Of a DNA stretch of 64,000 nt, positions 9,209 through 24,200 are shown one piece after another. Position numbers and translations under genes: made by a program. Location of the stretch: NCBI GenBank assembly GCA_963971305.1, contig OZ020317.1, positions 19,610,001-19,674,000 on the forward strand. Direction: 5' to 3'. Every line of letters begins with the position of its first letter. Within the stretch, counting starts at the first letter, position 1. A model generated the notes under the pieces. That model did not search any database. It saw only the letters and a list, made by a program, of their open reading frames with translations, and was not told the DNA's origin. This DNA comes from Arcuatula senhousia. Its lineage: Eukaryota; Mollusca; Bivalvia; Mytilida; Mytilidae.

Positions 9209-12200
9209 CTAAAAATATATAATTGAATTACACAAATGAGTTTAAAAAATAATAGTTGAGTGTGCTACCATTGTATATTTACTTCTTTTTTAAGAGTTTG
9301 TAACATTTGGTTTTATTGGTACTTATCATAGGGAAATTAATTTTATGATGAGAAAACCCAAGGGGCTTTTTATATAATATTATGGCAGCAGAAGAAAAAA
9401 AAATTCCGAAAAAGAATTTCTGCTATATAAAATGATGCTTATAGTGAAAAAAAAACATCTGTGGTGACGCCAAAAAAATAAAAATGTTCCAAATGTTTCT
9501 GAGCAGAACAATATGATGTTGTATGGTCTGTCCCTTATAAAATGATTAACTGAACTAAGCACGTCTTCTCCATCATTGTGATTTTTTATATAGTGAGTAG
9601 CAGTAGAGATGCATTGTTTCTCTTCTTTTTTATTTCAATGTAATATGCATTTACTTCATATCTCTTAATTTAGTTTAGTTTAAACATAGATACATGCATT
9701 TAATGCATTGTTTTTGTTTGTTTTTGTTTACCAACCCTTTTAGGTCTTTTATGCAATAAGGTATTGTATTTAATCCAGATTGGGAAATGCACATTATGCT
9801 CATGCAAATCCCTCTTAAGCTACTGCTTTCATATCCCTTTTGTTTATAATTATTGCCTTATATGCATGGGTCTTTTAATAAATAATTTCACAGAAGAGAA
9901 CATTTTCGAAATAATCAACTTTCTTGTGCGCAGCTTTACCATCATTGCACTCGAACTATACATGTAGTTAACGTATCACAGCTGACTTATTTGCAAATAA
10001 AGATATTATTCAGAGAGTGTGGAAAATAGTCTTATTTCCTTGACAAAACTCCGCTATGACTGTCACAAAAATTGCCAAGACAGTTTTGTGTTGCTCCTTG
10101 ATTGTTGTCTAGGTTTTTGTATTGTCTTTATTTACTGCATATTTTGTTTAAACGTGTTTTTTAATACTGGAAGTGAAACAAGTTTGATATCGCCTTTAAT
10201 CTTTCTCCGAATAGCTATTTTCTGCTTTTGGCCTTTGCAGTGATCCCATCGAACCTACTATTATCGAACTCTACAAAGGTGTCTTCAACGTTCTTGGGGT
10301 ATAGTTCTCCCCATATTTGGGATAAACATTTTAAGTCCCTTCCGAAGGACTTGCATTGTTCCATGAGACCATTCTTGCATATGGTGTCAAGAAGAGGCCT
10401 ACATGTGTATGGTTTGCCAACATCACAAGTTATAACAAACAGAAACTGATAAAGCGTTCTTATCACCTAAGTGCACTCTCCAGCATCAGCACTTTTGTGT
10501 TGAAAAACACAGCAATGCAATAAAATTATTCACGAAAATTTCAGAATTGTTAAAACTCTAAAGATCCCTCCTAACCAGTTGATCTTAGTCATCATTCGAC
10601 TCCTAGTCTTTTTAGGTTTATTTTGGTTTTATTTGTCTATGCTCTACGTATCCATGAAGTGTTTGGCATTTTCAGTCTTTTTGGTAGAGTGGTTCTGATG
10701 AGTCTTGATAAGACGAAACGCGCGTCAGGCGTAGCAAAGTTTATTATCTGAAACTTTGTTGTTTTCTGAGTTTTTTCAAAGTGAGATCGCTTTGTTTTGG
10801 AAAGTTGCTGTTATGCTCTTTTCTTTTTTACCGTCTGGTAAGTTGTATCAATTTTTTCTTTGCGGTATTTCAGATTATCGACATTATAATATGAATCCTT
10901 TTTCTTTTATTTTTATCTATTAAATGTGAATTTTCATTATGTCTCGTATTGGTAATTGTTTTGGTTTATCGCTGATCATTACAATGTTTTTTTTGTGGTT
11001 TTTTTTACAGTTTGGAGAGCTTGCTTATTTAGCGTTTTAATCTTGACTTCATTAGTTGATTCGAATTTTACTGAAGTGTATTTTTATGTTTTGTTTGTAC
11101 TGAAGTATAAACGTTATTTCAAAGTGCTATTTTAACATAATCGCTCAGGGGCAATTATTATAAGCATTTATGAAGACAAAGCAAATTAAAATATAAGGAC
11201 TGTTAAGGATTTTCAGCGTCGAGATTAAAATGCGCACTCGACACAAATCGATTGCTCTACATACCAATCTTCCAGCGTCGTTATTATGCAATTGTATTCT
11301 AGTAGTGAGATCCCCTCGCCGCTTTTTCTTTCTTGCATCCATGAATTCTTTACTTTTCTTATAACCAAAATCCACGTTATCCCCACAACCTCCCCACTCC
11401 CATTCTCCATCTGTGGAAATGTCTTGCACGTGATTTTCGCACGTGCATTGTAACAGCGTTCCCATACTGCATGCTTCTGTCACTGAATATACAACTCCAG
11501 CGGCTGTGATTGCATAAACAAACGCCGATTCTCTAGTATCTGAAAATAAATGAACATGTGCTATTTTGAGAGTTAAAAGAAACGCCTCTTTTTATTGTTC
11601 TGTTAGAACAAGTTAGATGAGAGCAATAAGTTTTGAGAGATTTAAGACGCTTTTGTAGAAAACAAATACCAATAAAAAGTAAGCTCTATGCTTACCTTTA
11701 AAGGACATATCATTTTAATAGTGGTTTTGTTGTTGAAATTTTTGTTTGATAAATTCAAAATCGTTTAAAGCACCAGTTTTCTTTCGTTGATCTGCAAATG
11801 GTCGATATCATGCTGGAATTGGCTTTCATGTTTTTTGGTCAAGAGTACTTTTTGTTTGATACTTTTGGTTTTTTACCTTTCAATGTTTTGATTATTTGTC
11901 TTTATTTTGTTCTGGGCATACAATATCGCATTTAGTTAAAAAAAAATTTAAAGCTTTATTCTATGGTTTATATTTTCCTTTATTTCATTTTGCTATTCAA
12001 GTTTTGGCTTTAACGTCTCTAATGTTTTTGTGAAGACAAAATAAACATAATCGCTGTACTGAAACATTTTGCAATTTTATTCCAACTTTTGAAGTTCAGT
12101 GCCTTTACGAGGTAAACAATTCCACTTATGACGTGTTTGAGATGCATTAAATTCTTTACAAGCTTAGCAGAAATTTCTAAATAACATTCGAGGATTATTG

Positions 12201-15200
12201 TCATTCAAGTCATGGATTAGTCAATATTTGTCAATGACAGACTGTTCCAAATTTTAAGGTTTTTGTTGTGCTTGCCGTACCACTATTCAAATGAACTTTT
12301 GGCAAACATATGTCAAACAATTTTTACTTATTTGCAACATATCTCAAATATATTACATTTCGAAACAAAATATGTATAATCGTAGCTTCAACACCCCCCC
12401 CAAAAGTGGTAAATGAAACAATGAATAAAAAATGTTACATTTCAATAATTCTGAGGATATCTGTTTTTGAGATAAAAAAAATACAATAAAGCTCCAGGCA
12501 ATAAATTTTGCTATGCCTGAAGCGCGTTTCGTTTATTCAAGACTCATCGAAAGCGCTAGATCCAAAGATTCACGAATATGAAGAGCAAGAACATTGCATG
12601 GAGTGAGTGAGTTGGTGTTTTATGCCCTAGCAACACTATATTGGTTATACATCTATAAGGGACATGAACATGAAAAGGATGATATAACAATTTTGTCTTG
12701 TTTAATAATTTGTCTCTGTTGTCTTTTTGTTTGAGTAAGTTCATTACTGTCTATAATTTTGTCTTTGAAAGTTTTAAACCAGACGTTTCAAATTTCCTGT
12801 AAATAGGCTTATTACGTTAAAAAGCCATAAAACGCTAACTATATGCTATTTGTATAAACAAAATACACAGTGTTGTGCGCTTTTGTTCCATTTGAATTTA
12901 CATAAGTCTTCATCTTAAGACAAAATTACTTGATTTAATGAAATTGATTAAATATCAATGTCCAAAGTTTTTATTCATTTGTTTTCAAGAATAACATTTT
13001 TATTTAAAACAGTTGCTTCATCGTTAAAACACTAACTCTATAGAAATTTACACAAATAAATTGGAAAATACTAAAAATTCATATAATATATACAAACAAT
13101 AAAAGCCCCCACTATCCACCCCCCCCCCAAAAAAAAAAAATAAAATTGAAAATAAAATCAGAATAAATCCTTGCACTGCAATGAACTTTTTATATCCTAC
13201 AAAAATGTACCATGATACAATCCAAATCAGTCATTACACAGTTAATCTCTTTTTACATCGAAAATAAATCCAACAAGTTTTTTTATGAGTTGACTTTAAC
13301 ATGCATTGAACTCTTAAAAAACGATTCTCGGTATCTTCAAACTTAGAATTAATTTCAGGCATATGTTCCTATGCAACGATAATTATTACAAAAGTCTTTG
13401 ATTGCTCTTAGCAAACTAATATCAGAGCTCTTTGAAGTGTAATTGTATATCTCTTTGAAGCGTTTTTGCCGGTCATCTGCCAAAATGAAGCTATTCTGCA
13501 ATTCCTTTGATCTTGCAAATAAATGGTTTCATCAGTAAAAAATATCTTCGTCTTAAGTATTAATGCAAAAACATAAAATCTTTCTTCAAATAGATATAGG
13601 GGATGCAATGGTAATTTGGGAGTCATTTCATCTCTTCTGTGGTGCCTCTTTGTTGTGAAAATTTTTGGATATAAGGGATTTTTGGATATCTTTAAGTAAA
13701 AGGTAGGAATTGATGTAAAATTTTCTCACTTTTTAATTTAAATGCATCAACTGAAAACTAAACATTTTGAAAATATTTCTTTTTCTTCTTGTGTGTTTGT
13801 ATGCACGATCAATTTTGCTCCGATTATCAAAATGTATTTTTAAGGATAACAATGAAATGCTTGTCCAGATTTAGTACGTTAATATTTGTATGCTCCCTTG
13901 ATTCAAATGCAGTCATATCATTTCAACTGCATCCTCTAATATTCATGTCAAAATATAGTCAGAACAATATCTTTGACTAAATTTTAAAAGTTTGATAATT
14001 CTGTTATTACCTTTATATCAATAAGATCGACGTTATGTGTTTGAATATCATAACATATTTCTCCAAACCCATGATAGCATTTAAAAAAAATTAATAAAAC
14101 ATATAAGAAATTTCAGTTTTTCACTTTTAAGATTAAAAAAAAAGTTAAAATAATTTATAATACATTGATTCGTTGTTTTAATATGCGGAAGAAAAATGCA
14201 TCCTATTGATTACTACTGCCAATGTTAATAAGATTTGCTGTACAGTAACATAAATATAACTTTTAATTGTAATTTTGATATTTATATTTAGCACTTAAAC
14301 ATTTTTGCCATTTGGGTGCTTTTCTTCGTATTCTTAGTATATATTGCATATTGGCTAATTATACACTCCATTTTATCAACACATTTATTGTTGATTTATT
14401 AGGAAATGGTATTATTTTTTAAATGATAAGATATTTAGTCAATGCAATAAAAACTAAAAGGCAATCAGATATAGACTATTGGTACGTGACACAACTTACA
14501 TATAAAAACGGCAATTTAGAACAGCCAGCAGACTTTAATGTGACCAGTGGTCTCCTATTAGCCAATGATAACAATATAATGCTTACGATTTAAAGCCGGT
14601 CCTTAAAATGTCATGACCCCCTTCTGAATATAAAATACCCCCCAAAAAGACGACGAGAACAAGTCGATAGAGAAAATACTATCTTTCAAACCAATAGGGT
14701 TTTTTCTCAAAATATCAAGAGGATAAAATGTATCCTTAATCTTTGAATTGTCTCAATCTACTATGGTTGGTCATAGACTTTCTAAAACACGAAAGGGGAT
14801 TAAGTTCGTTTATAGTTTTTACAAACTTATGTTAATTGTAAGGGACATTATGGTCTTATATTCTTTTTGACATTAATATTTGTCTGACAATTTTGACTAA
14901 AAACTTCAATTTTGCCCAAACATCCCAAAACAACATTTTACAGAACACTACAATACTCCTATCACAACACTAACATGAAAATATCATTCGAAGATGAAAC
15001 TTTACAATAATACATTTAAAGTACATAACCATCGATTTACGCTTAAATACAACAGTTAGGTATTTAGTTAGGGAGCAACCATTTGATTTTTATGGGGGTA
15101 TGGATATTTCTTTCGTTTTGTCTTTTTATTTTCGGAAACAGCTTAGCCTGGCCTTTTTTGCTCGCTTGTGCACGCCAATTAAAAACTAATATAAAATTTT

Positions 15201-18200
15201 CAGCCAAAACTACTTTTCTGCCTTTTTTTCATTTAAAGCAGTCCTGCCTTTTTGTTTTTGGATTTTGCCATCCTGCCTTTTTATTTCAAATTTCACCATA
15301 GTCCCCCCCCCTAAAAATAAAATGGTCGGTCCCGTATAATGTATTTTGAAAATTATTAGGATTGTATTTTCTTGAACAAGTTTTAATTCTTCTCGAACTT
15401 GTCGCCATTGTAGCAACCCTTATTGGTTCATACAAAGGGGTCGTGAACGTGACTGTATAATAGGATATTGCTCCTCTAATACACAACTTTATTCGTCCCT
15501 TTCGAAGAACTGGCATCAATGCAGTAGTGCATTTATTTACTAAAGTACTACTTACATGTCAAATGAAAAATGACAATACATGCGTAGAGCACAAATTAAA
15601 TAATTACATCGGCATAAAAGCAAATGAAAAAGGGTTACACTTTAATACTTTGCAATCTCTTAACTTAATTCTAACACTTAATTATTGGAAACAATCCAGA
15701 GAAAATCCTTTTATTCAACAAATTAGCTTAGTTATTTTAACATAAAATTTCTTGAATTGTTAGATATTGCAATTGTATTATGTTTCAACACATTTGTTCA
15801 TGCATTCAGGAAGAAAAACGTGTGCGAATTAGTGTTTAGAGATTAAATGACAATATCCGCCGTAAACAAGATAAACTGGTCACGTGCCAAACTCATTTAC
15901 AGATTTTAGAATCGAGTCTACAAAACGAAATTAAACTTTTTAAGTTTTGATCACGTGCCAATTACATAAAAGAGTATTTCTTTATGCAAATGGTTGCTAA
16001 ATTATGTGCTATAAGTTTCTTTTCAAGTTTGAGTGTTTTTCGTGTACTTTTATTCTTATTTAATCCTTAGTCCCCTCCCGTCTTCCCAAGAACAAGCCCA
16101 TAGTTATAATCTAAATATGCCAAACAAACATATAAAGTTATGTTAGGTTATCGTTAACAAAAATGCTTTCAATTGATCGCACTTAAATAAGTACATAGAA
16201 CTTAAATTTATTTAAGATGAGCATAGTTATTGTTTTTATGCAGTTAGATGTATAAATACATGTAATGACTTGAGTTGCAAAATGAATATTTTATCTGTAA
16301 ATAATTTTTAACTTAAAGGGTGCAAATAGTTTTTTCTACCATTTATCAAAGTTGCAGCTTATTATGTTCTTAATGCATATATCTCATGTACTATTACCTT
16401 ACAAAGATATGAATAATAATAATAATAAAACAATATATCTGAAGTAAAACTTTAACTGAATTTTTAAGATATACAAATTATATACCATCGTTTGTGAAAA
16501 AGACAACCAACATATTTAATTTGAAATATAAACAAATTCTATGCTATTTATTATTTAATATAGTTTATAATATTGAAATATTTTCATTTTATAATTTCTT
16601 AAAGACGTAAATATGTGTATGTACAAATATTCGAATAATGTACTTCGCTTTAACGTATATTTCTCTGTTTATTTAAATATTTTACCTTTTCTGATCACCC
16701 TATCTAACGATCGTTTGGCTGTTGTGCAATTCCATCGCCGATGTCTAAACTGAAATTGACATTCTGAAAGAGCAATTTTCGCTCCATTTGCCACTTCCTC
16801 GACAATTTCTATTTCCTTCCGGCAAATTTCCCTCTGTTTTCCCGCCAATCTTCGACTTTTCCGACAAATACTGTTAGGGTCCATCACAAGAGGACTTCCA
16901 ACTGCCCTAATAACGTGTTGAAACATGTAAGAAAAAATGAAAGTATATACGGAAAATTTCATCTATCTATTAATAAACACAAATCAAGAAATTGATAATA
17001 AACTGCCATGGTGAAAGTACATACGGAAAATTTTATCTATCGTAAAATAAGTTAGGAAATTTATATTGAACATCCATGACGAAAATATGTACGGAAACTT
17101 TGATCTCTCCGTTGATAATTAAATATTTAGGAAATTTGAAAGTGAACTTCCATGATTGCATATAACCTGTTGAGATAAGAAAGGATCATTTAATAAGGCT
17201 CGCTGTAACATTTTTAAACAGCTTTATTTGTGTCAATCAAACCAACTGTCTAGACCAGTTCAAGCCAATCAAAAATATTATTATCTTGATTATAACATTT
17301 GTACAGGAATATGCACTGTTCATAATAGAAACTTAGAAAATATATACTCTGAAACATTCTTATTTTTCATTAGGTACTCGCTGTGGCAGTCACAAAAATG
17401 ATATGAACTATATGTTTTTGATACTTACACAAAATTATTATGAGATTTACAGCCTTTAAATTTAATTCAATTACTTTGTTTTTGTTTAAAAATGTAAAGT
17501 TCCTTGCCTCTTTTGGAAAATAAATAATCATTTATTTATGTATCTTTTTAAAGCCAGTATTTTTTTGCAATAAGTATAATTTTCTAAATATTTTCCTTTA
17601 AATTAAGACCTCTGTATACTTGTTTTAAATTCGATTAAAGAAACAAACAGCATGTAATCAAAAAAATTTAAAAGAGAACAAATGAAATATATATTCAAGT
17701 TTATAAGGCAAAATCTATCATTAAGTTTAATAGCACATGGTGTTTTGAAAAAGAAAGTTGACAGTGTATAATACATCTTCAAGTTGATAGCAATTGAAAA
17801 CAAATAAGTGATTAGAACTTGGTGAATTGAATTGGTACATGTATTTTACATGATATAGGAAATCTTAAAATTTCTTAAAATTATAAAATTCCTAAGGTCC
17901 ACCAGCTGCTGGTATTGACACTGTTTTGTTTCAACATGTTACTATATAATGTAATCATGTTGATTTTAATAATATTACATTAAATCATGTTTGTTGCAGA
18001 GTAATATATCTTTGACATTATTTAGACTGTAATTTCCGTTTAAAACAGTTCGCTGGTAACTAAGAACAGCAATGGTATAACTACTTATATGCTTATTGTC
18101 TGTTCCATGCCACCATTTACAGATTGATTCAACCATTCTTATCATTCTTAGTTAAAACATATTTATTTGTACTGGATGCGAAACGAGCTTTATGCTTGTG

Positions 18201-21200
18201 TGAATGCTTCTCCGGCTTGCAGTTTGCGATTGTGACCTTTGCTGCAGTCCCAATTGAGCCTAGACGCTTTTTGAACTCTACAAAGGGTCATTAATGTGCA
18301 TGGGGTATTGCTCTCCACTAACACGGGACAACCTTTTTTGTTACTTCCGAATGACTTGCATCGTTTCTTGAGACCATCCTCGCAAGTGTTGTCAAGAGAG
18401 AGAAAGAGAATTAGTTCAACCAAGACGATTGAACCACGAACCTTGATGTTAGTAATCCGACACATTAACCACTGCACCAGGCGGCTCTTTACAATTCCAA
18501 TTATTCTTCTTTGTAAGGAATTATTCTAAGTTTGAGCTAGGGTTTTGAACATATCTTCAGTTAAGACATCATACGCCTATACAATGTAAATGGACAAATC
18601 GATGCCACAATCATAAGATACCTTCTAAAACCTGGTCCCAGATTTGAAACTGAGTTTCCCAACTTGTTTTTGTATCAATGAATAGATTGTTCCCTGTTTT
18701 TCTTTTATAGATTTGTTAGTTGCAGGTTTAAATTTTGTTTGACGTTGTTTGCAATGTTTCCAGGCAAGCATCACTTTATTGACAGTTTCTACAAAGTTAA
18801 AATATACAAATAAATGAAAAGTTACTCTTTTTATAGGAAATAAAGTCTAAAACCCAATCCGCAAATCGTGAAATCACAATAGCGAACACATGAAAGTACA
18901 CGGGTATAAAAAATTATCAATATTTTAAGTCTACAAGGTTATATTATAACAAAGTTGAAATATACTTAAAGCAAAATTTATTCATACATGTAACTTTTAC
19001 ATAAACTGTCTACAGATATATCTGCTATATAATTGTAAATAATAAGTTTCGTTGCAGGTGAAAAGATGTAAAATTTGTTCTTTTTGTTACAAATGCAATA
19101 ACTCCCATTCAAAGTGTTTTTAAATAAGGAACACATACCTTACCAAGCAAATAAACAGCGAAACATTGCAAATTGAAAAATATTTTACATCTAAAAGCTA
19201 ATAAAGTAAAAATTATATTGCTTAAACCAACTTTAAGAGTTCAATTATCCGAAATGTGAACTGAAAGATATTTTCAATTAGATACTATCGACTTCATTTT
19301 ACACATTGTAGCATTGTGTATATTTTTTACATCTGACAATCTTTAACACTAATAAAATTCTCTAGAATGACGATGCAGTTACTAGAAATAGGTCAGATTA
19401 AATTTTAAGATTTTTCCTCATCTTTAAATGCACGTTAACAAATATTACAGTACTCAGCAGAAAGTATTTATCACTCAACATCTTTCCTATTTTTTCCAAT
19501 ACTACCTTTTTAAAACACTTTATAGTACCCAATGTTTTTTTACTGCATTTTTACTTTGAAAGACCTTTCCATTTTTCTCATTTTCAGTTTCAACATTTAA
19601 CATCTTCATGATCTTTGTTGATCTACTTTCACGTTTCAAAACTTTTGGATTTAAGTACTTTTCTTTGCGATTTTCATTTTTTCCGGTATGTTTCCTTGTT
19701 TGTCTTTTCTCATGGGCAATGAGATGGTCCTCCCAGTTCGATGGTTTTGTTATTATCTTTATCTTTATTTGATTATTTTAGTTTTCGAATTTTCAATTAC
19801 TTGTTGATGAGAGGTTACTCCTGCAAATTTGCATACAGTAAAACTAAATTTATCGTTCTATTGTTAGTATCGCTGCCGCATGGTACACTTATAATTATGA
19901 CTTAATATTATAAACTTTAAAATCTTTATTAAATATAATTATTTCAAAATGTGAATGTAATAAAACTGAGCATACAACCTCCAGCAGCGGTAATCAAACC
20001 AGTGAAGCAAGACTGATATTAAAACGGTTAATTTGGTTATGCTGTATATCGATATTTCAAGGAGTAACATCAGCATTTGAATCAAAGAATTGGAAGATCA
20101 AAAACCAAATGTCATGAATTCAAAACCAAAAGGTTTGAAGAGGGAAGCAAAATTCAGTGCCAAGGATATCGACCATGTGCAATACAGGGATAGAAATCTG
20201 GTGTTTTAAACAATTAAGAATTTAACAATATTAAAGTAGAAATCTGCAAACTAGAAACAGATTAACACTAGCATCAAGTTTGTTTCCGAATCCAGTGAAT
20301 ACATTTGTAAATATGTTTGAACTATTTAAGTCATTCCATTACATTTATTAATGCAAACATGTCCCAATTAGGGATAACAGCATACATTTACAATACAAAC
20401 ACAAATACAGAGTTGAAACATACAATGTACAACATGAACAACAACAGAAAATATAGTAAATTATCTATAGAGTATCCTCTCTCCCCAGTTCTAATGACTG
20501 TATAATAAAAGAATAAACTATTGAGATTTGATCCGGTGTTGATTACAGGTCGCCTAACATAAAGGGTTACGTTTTGAGATTACTGAATTAAAAATAAAGT
20601 ACTAATTCAATAGTTAGCTAGTATAGCTTTATCGGGCAGATGATCATAAAAAGGGTGATATAGTATACATGAAATGAAGTGGTGTAATGGAAATTCAATG
20701 TAGATACTGTCATGACTGTTTTGGATTTTTTTATGGTAACTTTAGAAGTAAATATTGCCCATTGCATGTATGTATTTATTACTTTTTGTACATATTAAGG
20801 TAGGGCAACATTTTTAATCATGTAGGACAATGTAGGAAGCTTTTTGAGAAATATGTTTGTGGCATTCATAGAGTACACTAATAGTTTGTTTACACCTTAA
20901 GTATTTTTGATAATTTCATTTTCGTAGGTGGATTTTAACAAACAAGTGTTTTATAGAAAGGTGCATCACCAATTACATTACACCAACAAGGTGTAAATAA
21001 AACAAAATCATATTCAGATTTAAATATGCTTGTCAGTAACCCATGTTAAGTATTTATACTTTTATAGAACGAATTAGATTCAAAGTTATTAAAACTTTAA
21101 TCAGTCCATATTCTCCTTTTGGTGTTCTCATGTGCTCAAACGTTCCATGAAAGGAACTTTAAAGCATGCGAAAGGACATTTTTTTACACATATTGTGTTA

Positions 21201-24200
21201 TAACCTCAAATAATTTAATTCCACTACCATGATTTTTATTGATAAGCATTGCCCATAACTATGCTGAAACTTTCGGAGCAATTGGCTTCACTCTCATGTT
21301 AGCTTGAGTTCTGGTGTGGTTTTTTTTTGGTGTCCTCTGATTTTGACGTTGATTTTTACAAACATTTCTTGTTACATGAACCTTTTCTTATTCTGTTTCA
21401 CAATCATTTGATCATCATATATGTTTGACCACAAATGTACGTAAACTGATTGCTTTTGTGTTTTGGCCTTTAATACATACGCAAGTAGATACGTAAGGGT
21501 AAAAATTGTGCATATTTTGACCTTCTGTTATGCAAATAATACTCTGTGCATAGCATTACCTTTTCATTACAATAATATTGTATAATGATTAGTCTTAGAA
21601 TGTCCCCAAGAAAATCATTAAATCACCTTGCAACTATTTCTGAGTTTGTTTATGTGTGCCATTTTCTTTAAAAATAATTTGTAAATCCTAGGGGCAGCGA
21701 TGAAATCTGTTTTTGTTTGTGTTACAAATTTTGTTTAAAACACAAGGTTTCGTTCCTTGTACTGTACATGGTCGATATCATAGGTGCTGGATTTTGGCTT
21801 ACCTCTTAGAACCTATCTGGTTTTGAGTAAATTTCGTTCAATACTTTTTGAATTTTGACCTTCTAGTATTTTGATTCAAATTCTGCTGATGAGAGGTTAC
21901 CAAGTTACCCGTTTTTATACCAAATTTGTTATTTGTATTTTCAGACAGCTGTTTTGTTGCACATCATAAATAATGAAAATATAAATGAATATAAATTATT
22001 ACATGTAAATGACAAATTTCAGATAAAAAAACCCTTTTCAACTTGATTTCCTTCTTATTCTATAGTGAGACATTAAAAAAGCAAAGATGTACCTACAGAG
22101 CTTTAAAATGACGAAAATCTAAAAAGGCGAACACAAAATCATTTGACAAAAAGAGCTTGAAAAATACACAATGAAACAAAACTTACAACTTAACTGCAAA
22201 CAACAAAACAAATCAGGTCAATAGGGAAGTGAACTCAAATGCTCGAAAGAGTATTAGACAAATCATAATATTCATATATCACATCGTTGATCTTACTAAC
22301 AATCAATTTATTATTGGTCAAATTCAAAATTAAAAACAAAATAAAAGATAGAGCAAGTAAGTGCTAATTTGGTATATATGTGATTGTATGTATGAATGTA
22401 TACATGTATGAACGACCAAAATATCTGCAAGTAATGGTGCACAATATGTTAAAGAAAACACGTCCAACGAACTGAAAAAGATTGAAGTGTTTAGCAACAT
22501 CGACCATTTCGAAAACTTGTCCTTCAGTCAAGTCAGTTTGTTCTTTTGAATGTAACACTATAAAATGCTCACACGTCGCTGAAGTTACAAGCGGCCTCTT
22601 GCAACGGTAAAGGTAGAGACTTTTGATAAACGTTGATAAAGCTGGGTTTGTTTAAAAGTGCTCTTTAAGAAGCTATTTAAATTTATTATGTACATCAACC
22701 ATAACAGAAAATTAGGGAGACGATAGTTCATGAGTTAGAGAGCCGTTGGTATAGTGGTTAAATTGTAGGGCTTCTTACACCGAAGTTCATGGTCAATCGT
22801 TATCAGGGGTGAAAATTTCATGAACCAATTTTCCGAATTTCTCTTGATACCATTTGTGAGGATGGTCTCAAAGAACGATGCTTCAATATGGACGAAACAA
22901 GGTTACCTCGTGTATTGGGAGAGAAATACCCTAAGACGCCTTGTTGAGATCGACAAGAGTAGCTCAACGAGGGCCGCTATAACGGCCACACTCGCAAACT
23001 GCAAACTGGAGATGGATTCATATAAGCATCAAGCTTGTTTCCAAATCAAGGATAATAAAAAGTTAATGATTTAATCATGATTAAAACGAGTCAAATGTCT
23101 TTGTTGCAGTAGAACAGTTTATCTTTTCTGTTTTGTTTGAGATTATAATTGAACAATCTTCATTATTTTGATAATTCTTAAGTAAAATGCTTCGACCATA
23201 CAAATTCAATCTCTTGCCTTTATCAAACAATCGATTTTAAGATCGAATCTTCTTTTTAGATTGTTTTCTTTACTTTCCGGCTTTAACTGTCGTGGACCCA
23301 TTTTAATTTTCGTGGTACGAATTTAAAAAGACGCCAAATTCAAAAAGCTGTATCTGGTGCTCCTTGTAGCGGATTCCAAAGATTTGACCCCGTCTACCCA
23401 TGAGTTTTAGCAGTCGCTCGACAAATCTTTTTTCTAACCTTTGTTCAAATCTTTTCATTTTATTCTCTCAATTAATTTCGTGCCAGTCAAAAAAAATAAC
23501 CGAAACAATCCATGAATCAAAGTTTTTTTACGTATTTAAGAAAAACAAATACTATTGCATTTGGTTGAAAATTTGATTGAAAAGTTGAACTTTTAGAATA
23601 TTAGATTTTGAAAACTTCGATTATTGAAAATTATACTTTTGGTTAGATTTTTCTATTCTGAATTTTTCGGTACACGAAGATATTAATAACAACATTTATT
23701 AAATGGGCCTATCTTTTAACATTCAGTATCAGTTAATAAAGGTGCGGTTATGAAATTTAATAAAGTTATGAATACATATTATAGATATATAATGTATGTG
23801 TTTAATCATCTTAAAAATACCGGAATATTTTCGTTTGTTTTTTACTTTAATATCATCTTTTATTATAAAGCATTTTACCAACCACGTTTTTTGAAACAAC
23901 ATGTACTCATATAATTTATACACGTACATGTATTTTTCTTATTGCAAACATCCACAAATAATACTAACCATTCAACGAATATTTTTACTTGAAAATACAT
24001 CTCTTTGAGGAATAATATTTCTCCAAAAAGTACATCAACCTTATCTGAACAGCGCCCTGTATGTCCCGGTGCATAAAAATATTCGTTATACCCTGATCCA
24101 ACACAAACAGACATATACGCCAGATGAAGAAGGGTGTCATTGTCTGACTATTTCAGGACTGATTTTAAATCATATAATTTTTTTCAGACCTAAGGCAGAT

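Larger units (their letters stand above)
9209..11264 (-). other. Wnt6: Wnt6 intron 3
   Basis: A 2,056-bp intron with a GTATGT donor and a TTTTTAG acceptor. It contains a SINE fragment (about 10210-10405, minus) and a dispersed repeat (about 10565-10755, plus). The rest is AT-rich with nothing recognised. Confidence 0.9.
11540..16685 (-). other. Wnt6: Wnt6 intron 2
   Basis: A 5,146-bp intron with a GTAAAA donor and a TTTTCAG acceptor. It holds a repeat of the GATATCGACCATGTGC family (about 11775-11905, minus), a fragment of the OLIGO-like dispersed family at 12495-12560 (minus), a C/A homopolymer tract near 13120-13140 and a diverged SINE fragment (about 15395-15525, minus). No additional exon is needed, since exons 2 and 3 join in phase. 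Confidence 0.9.

Noticed and set aside
10215..10466. 83-codon minus frame with several cysteines, resembling a small secreted protein
   Set aside because: It coincides with a SINE body that recurs at 18173, 22732, 26040 and 44405.
16906..16962. ATG at 16962 as the true Wnt6 start
   Set aside because: It lies in a tandem-repeat unit, and a signal-peptide exon with exact phase match and the expected LWW junction exists at 28868-28941.
18190..18477. 95-codon minus frame next to Wnt6 exons
   Set aside because: The same SINE family with A and B boxes explains it; it is not a missing Wnt6 exon because exons 1 and 2 join in phase without it.
23875..24114. Cysteine-containing 79-codon minus frame in intron 1
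   Set aside because: It ends in low-complexity AT-rich sequence, has no known family features, and is not needed for Wnt6.
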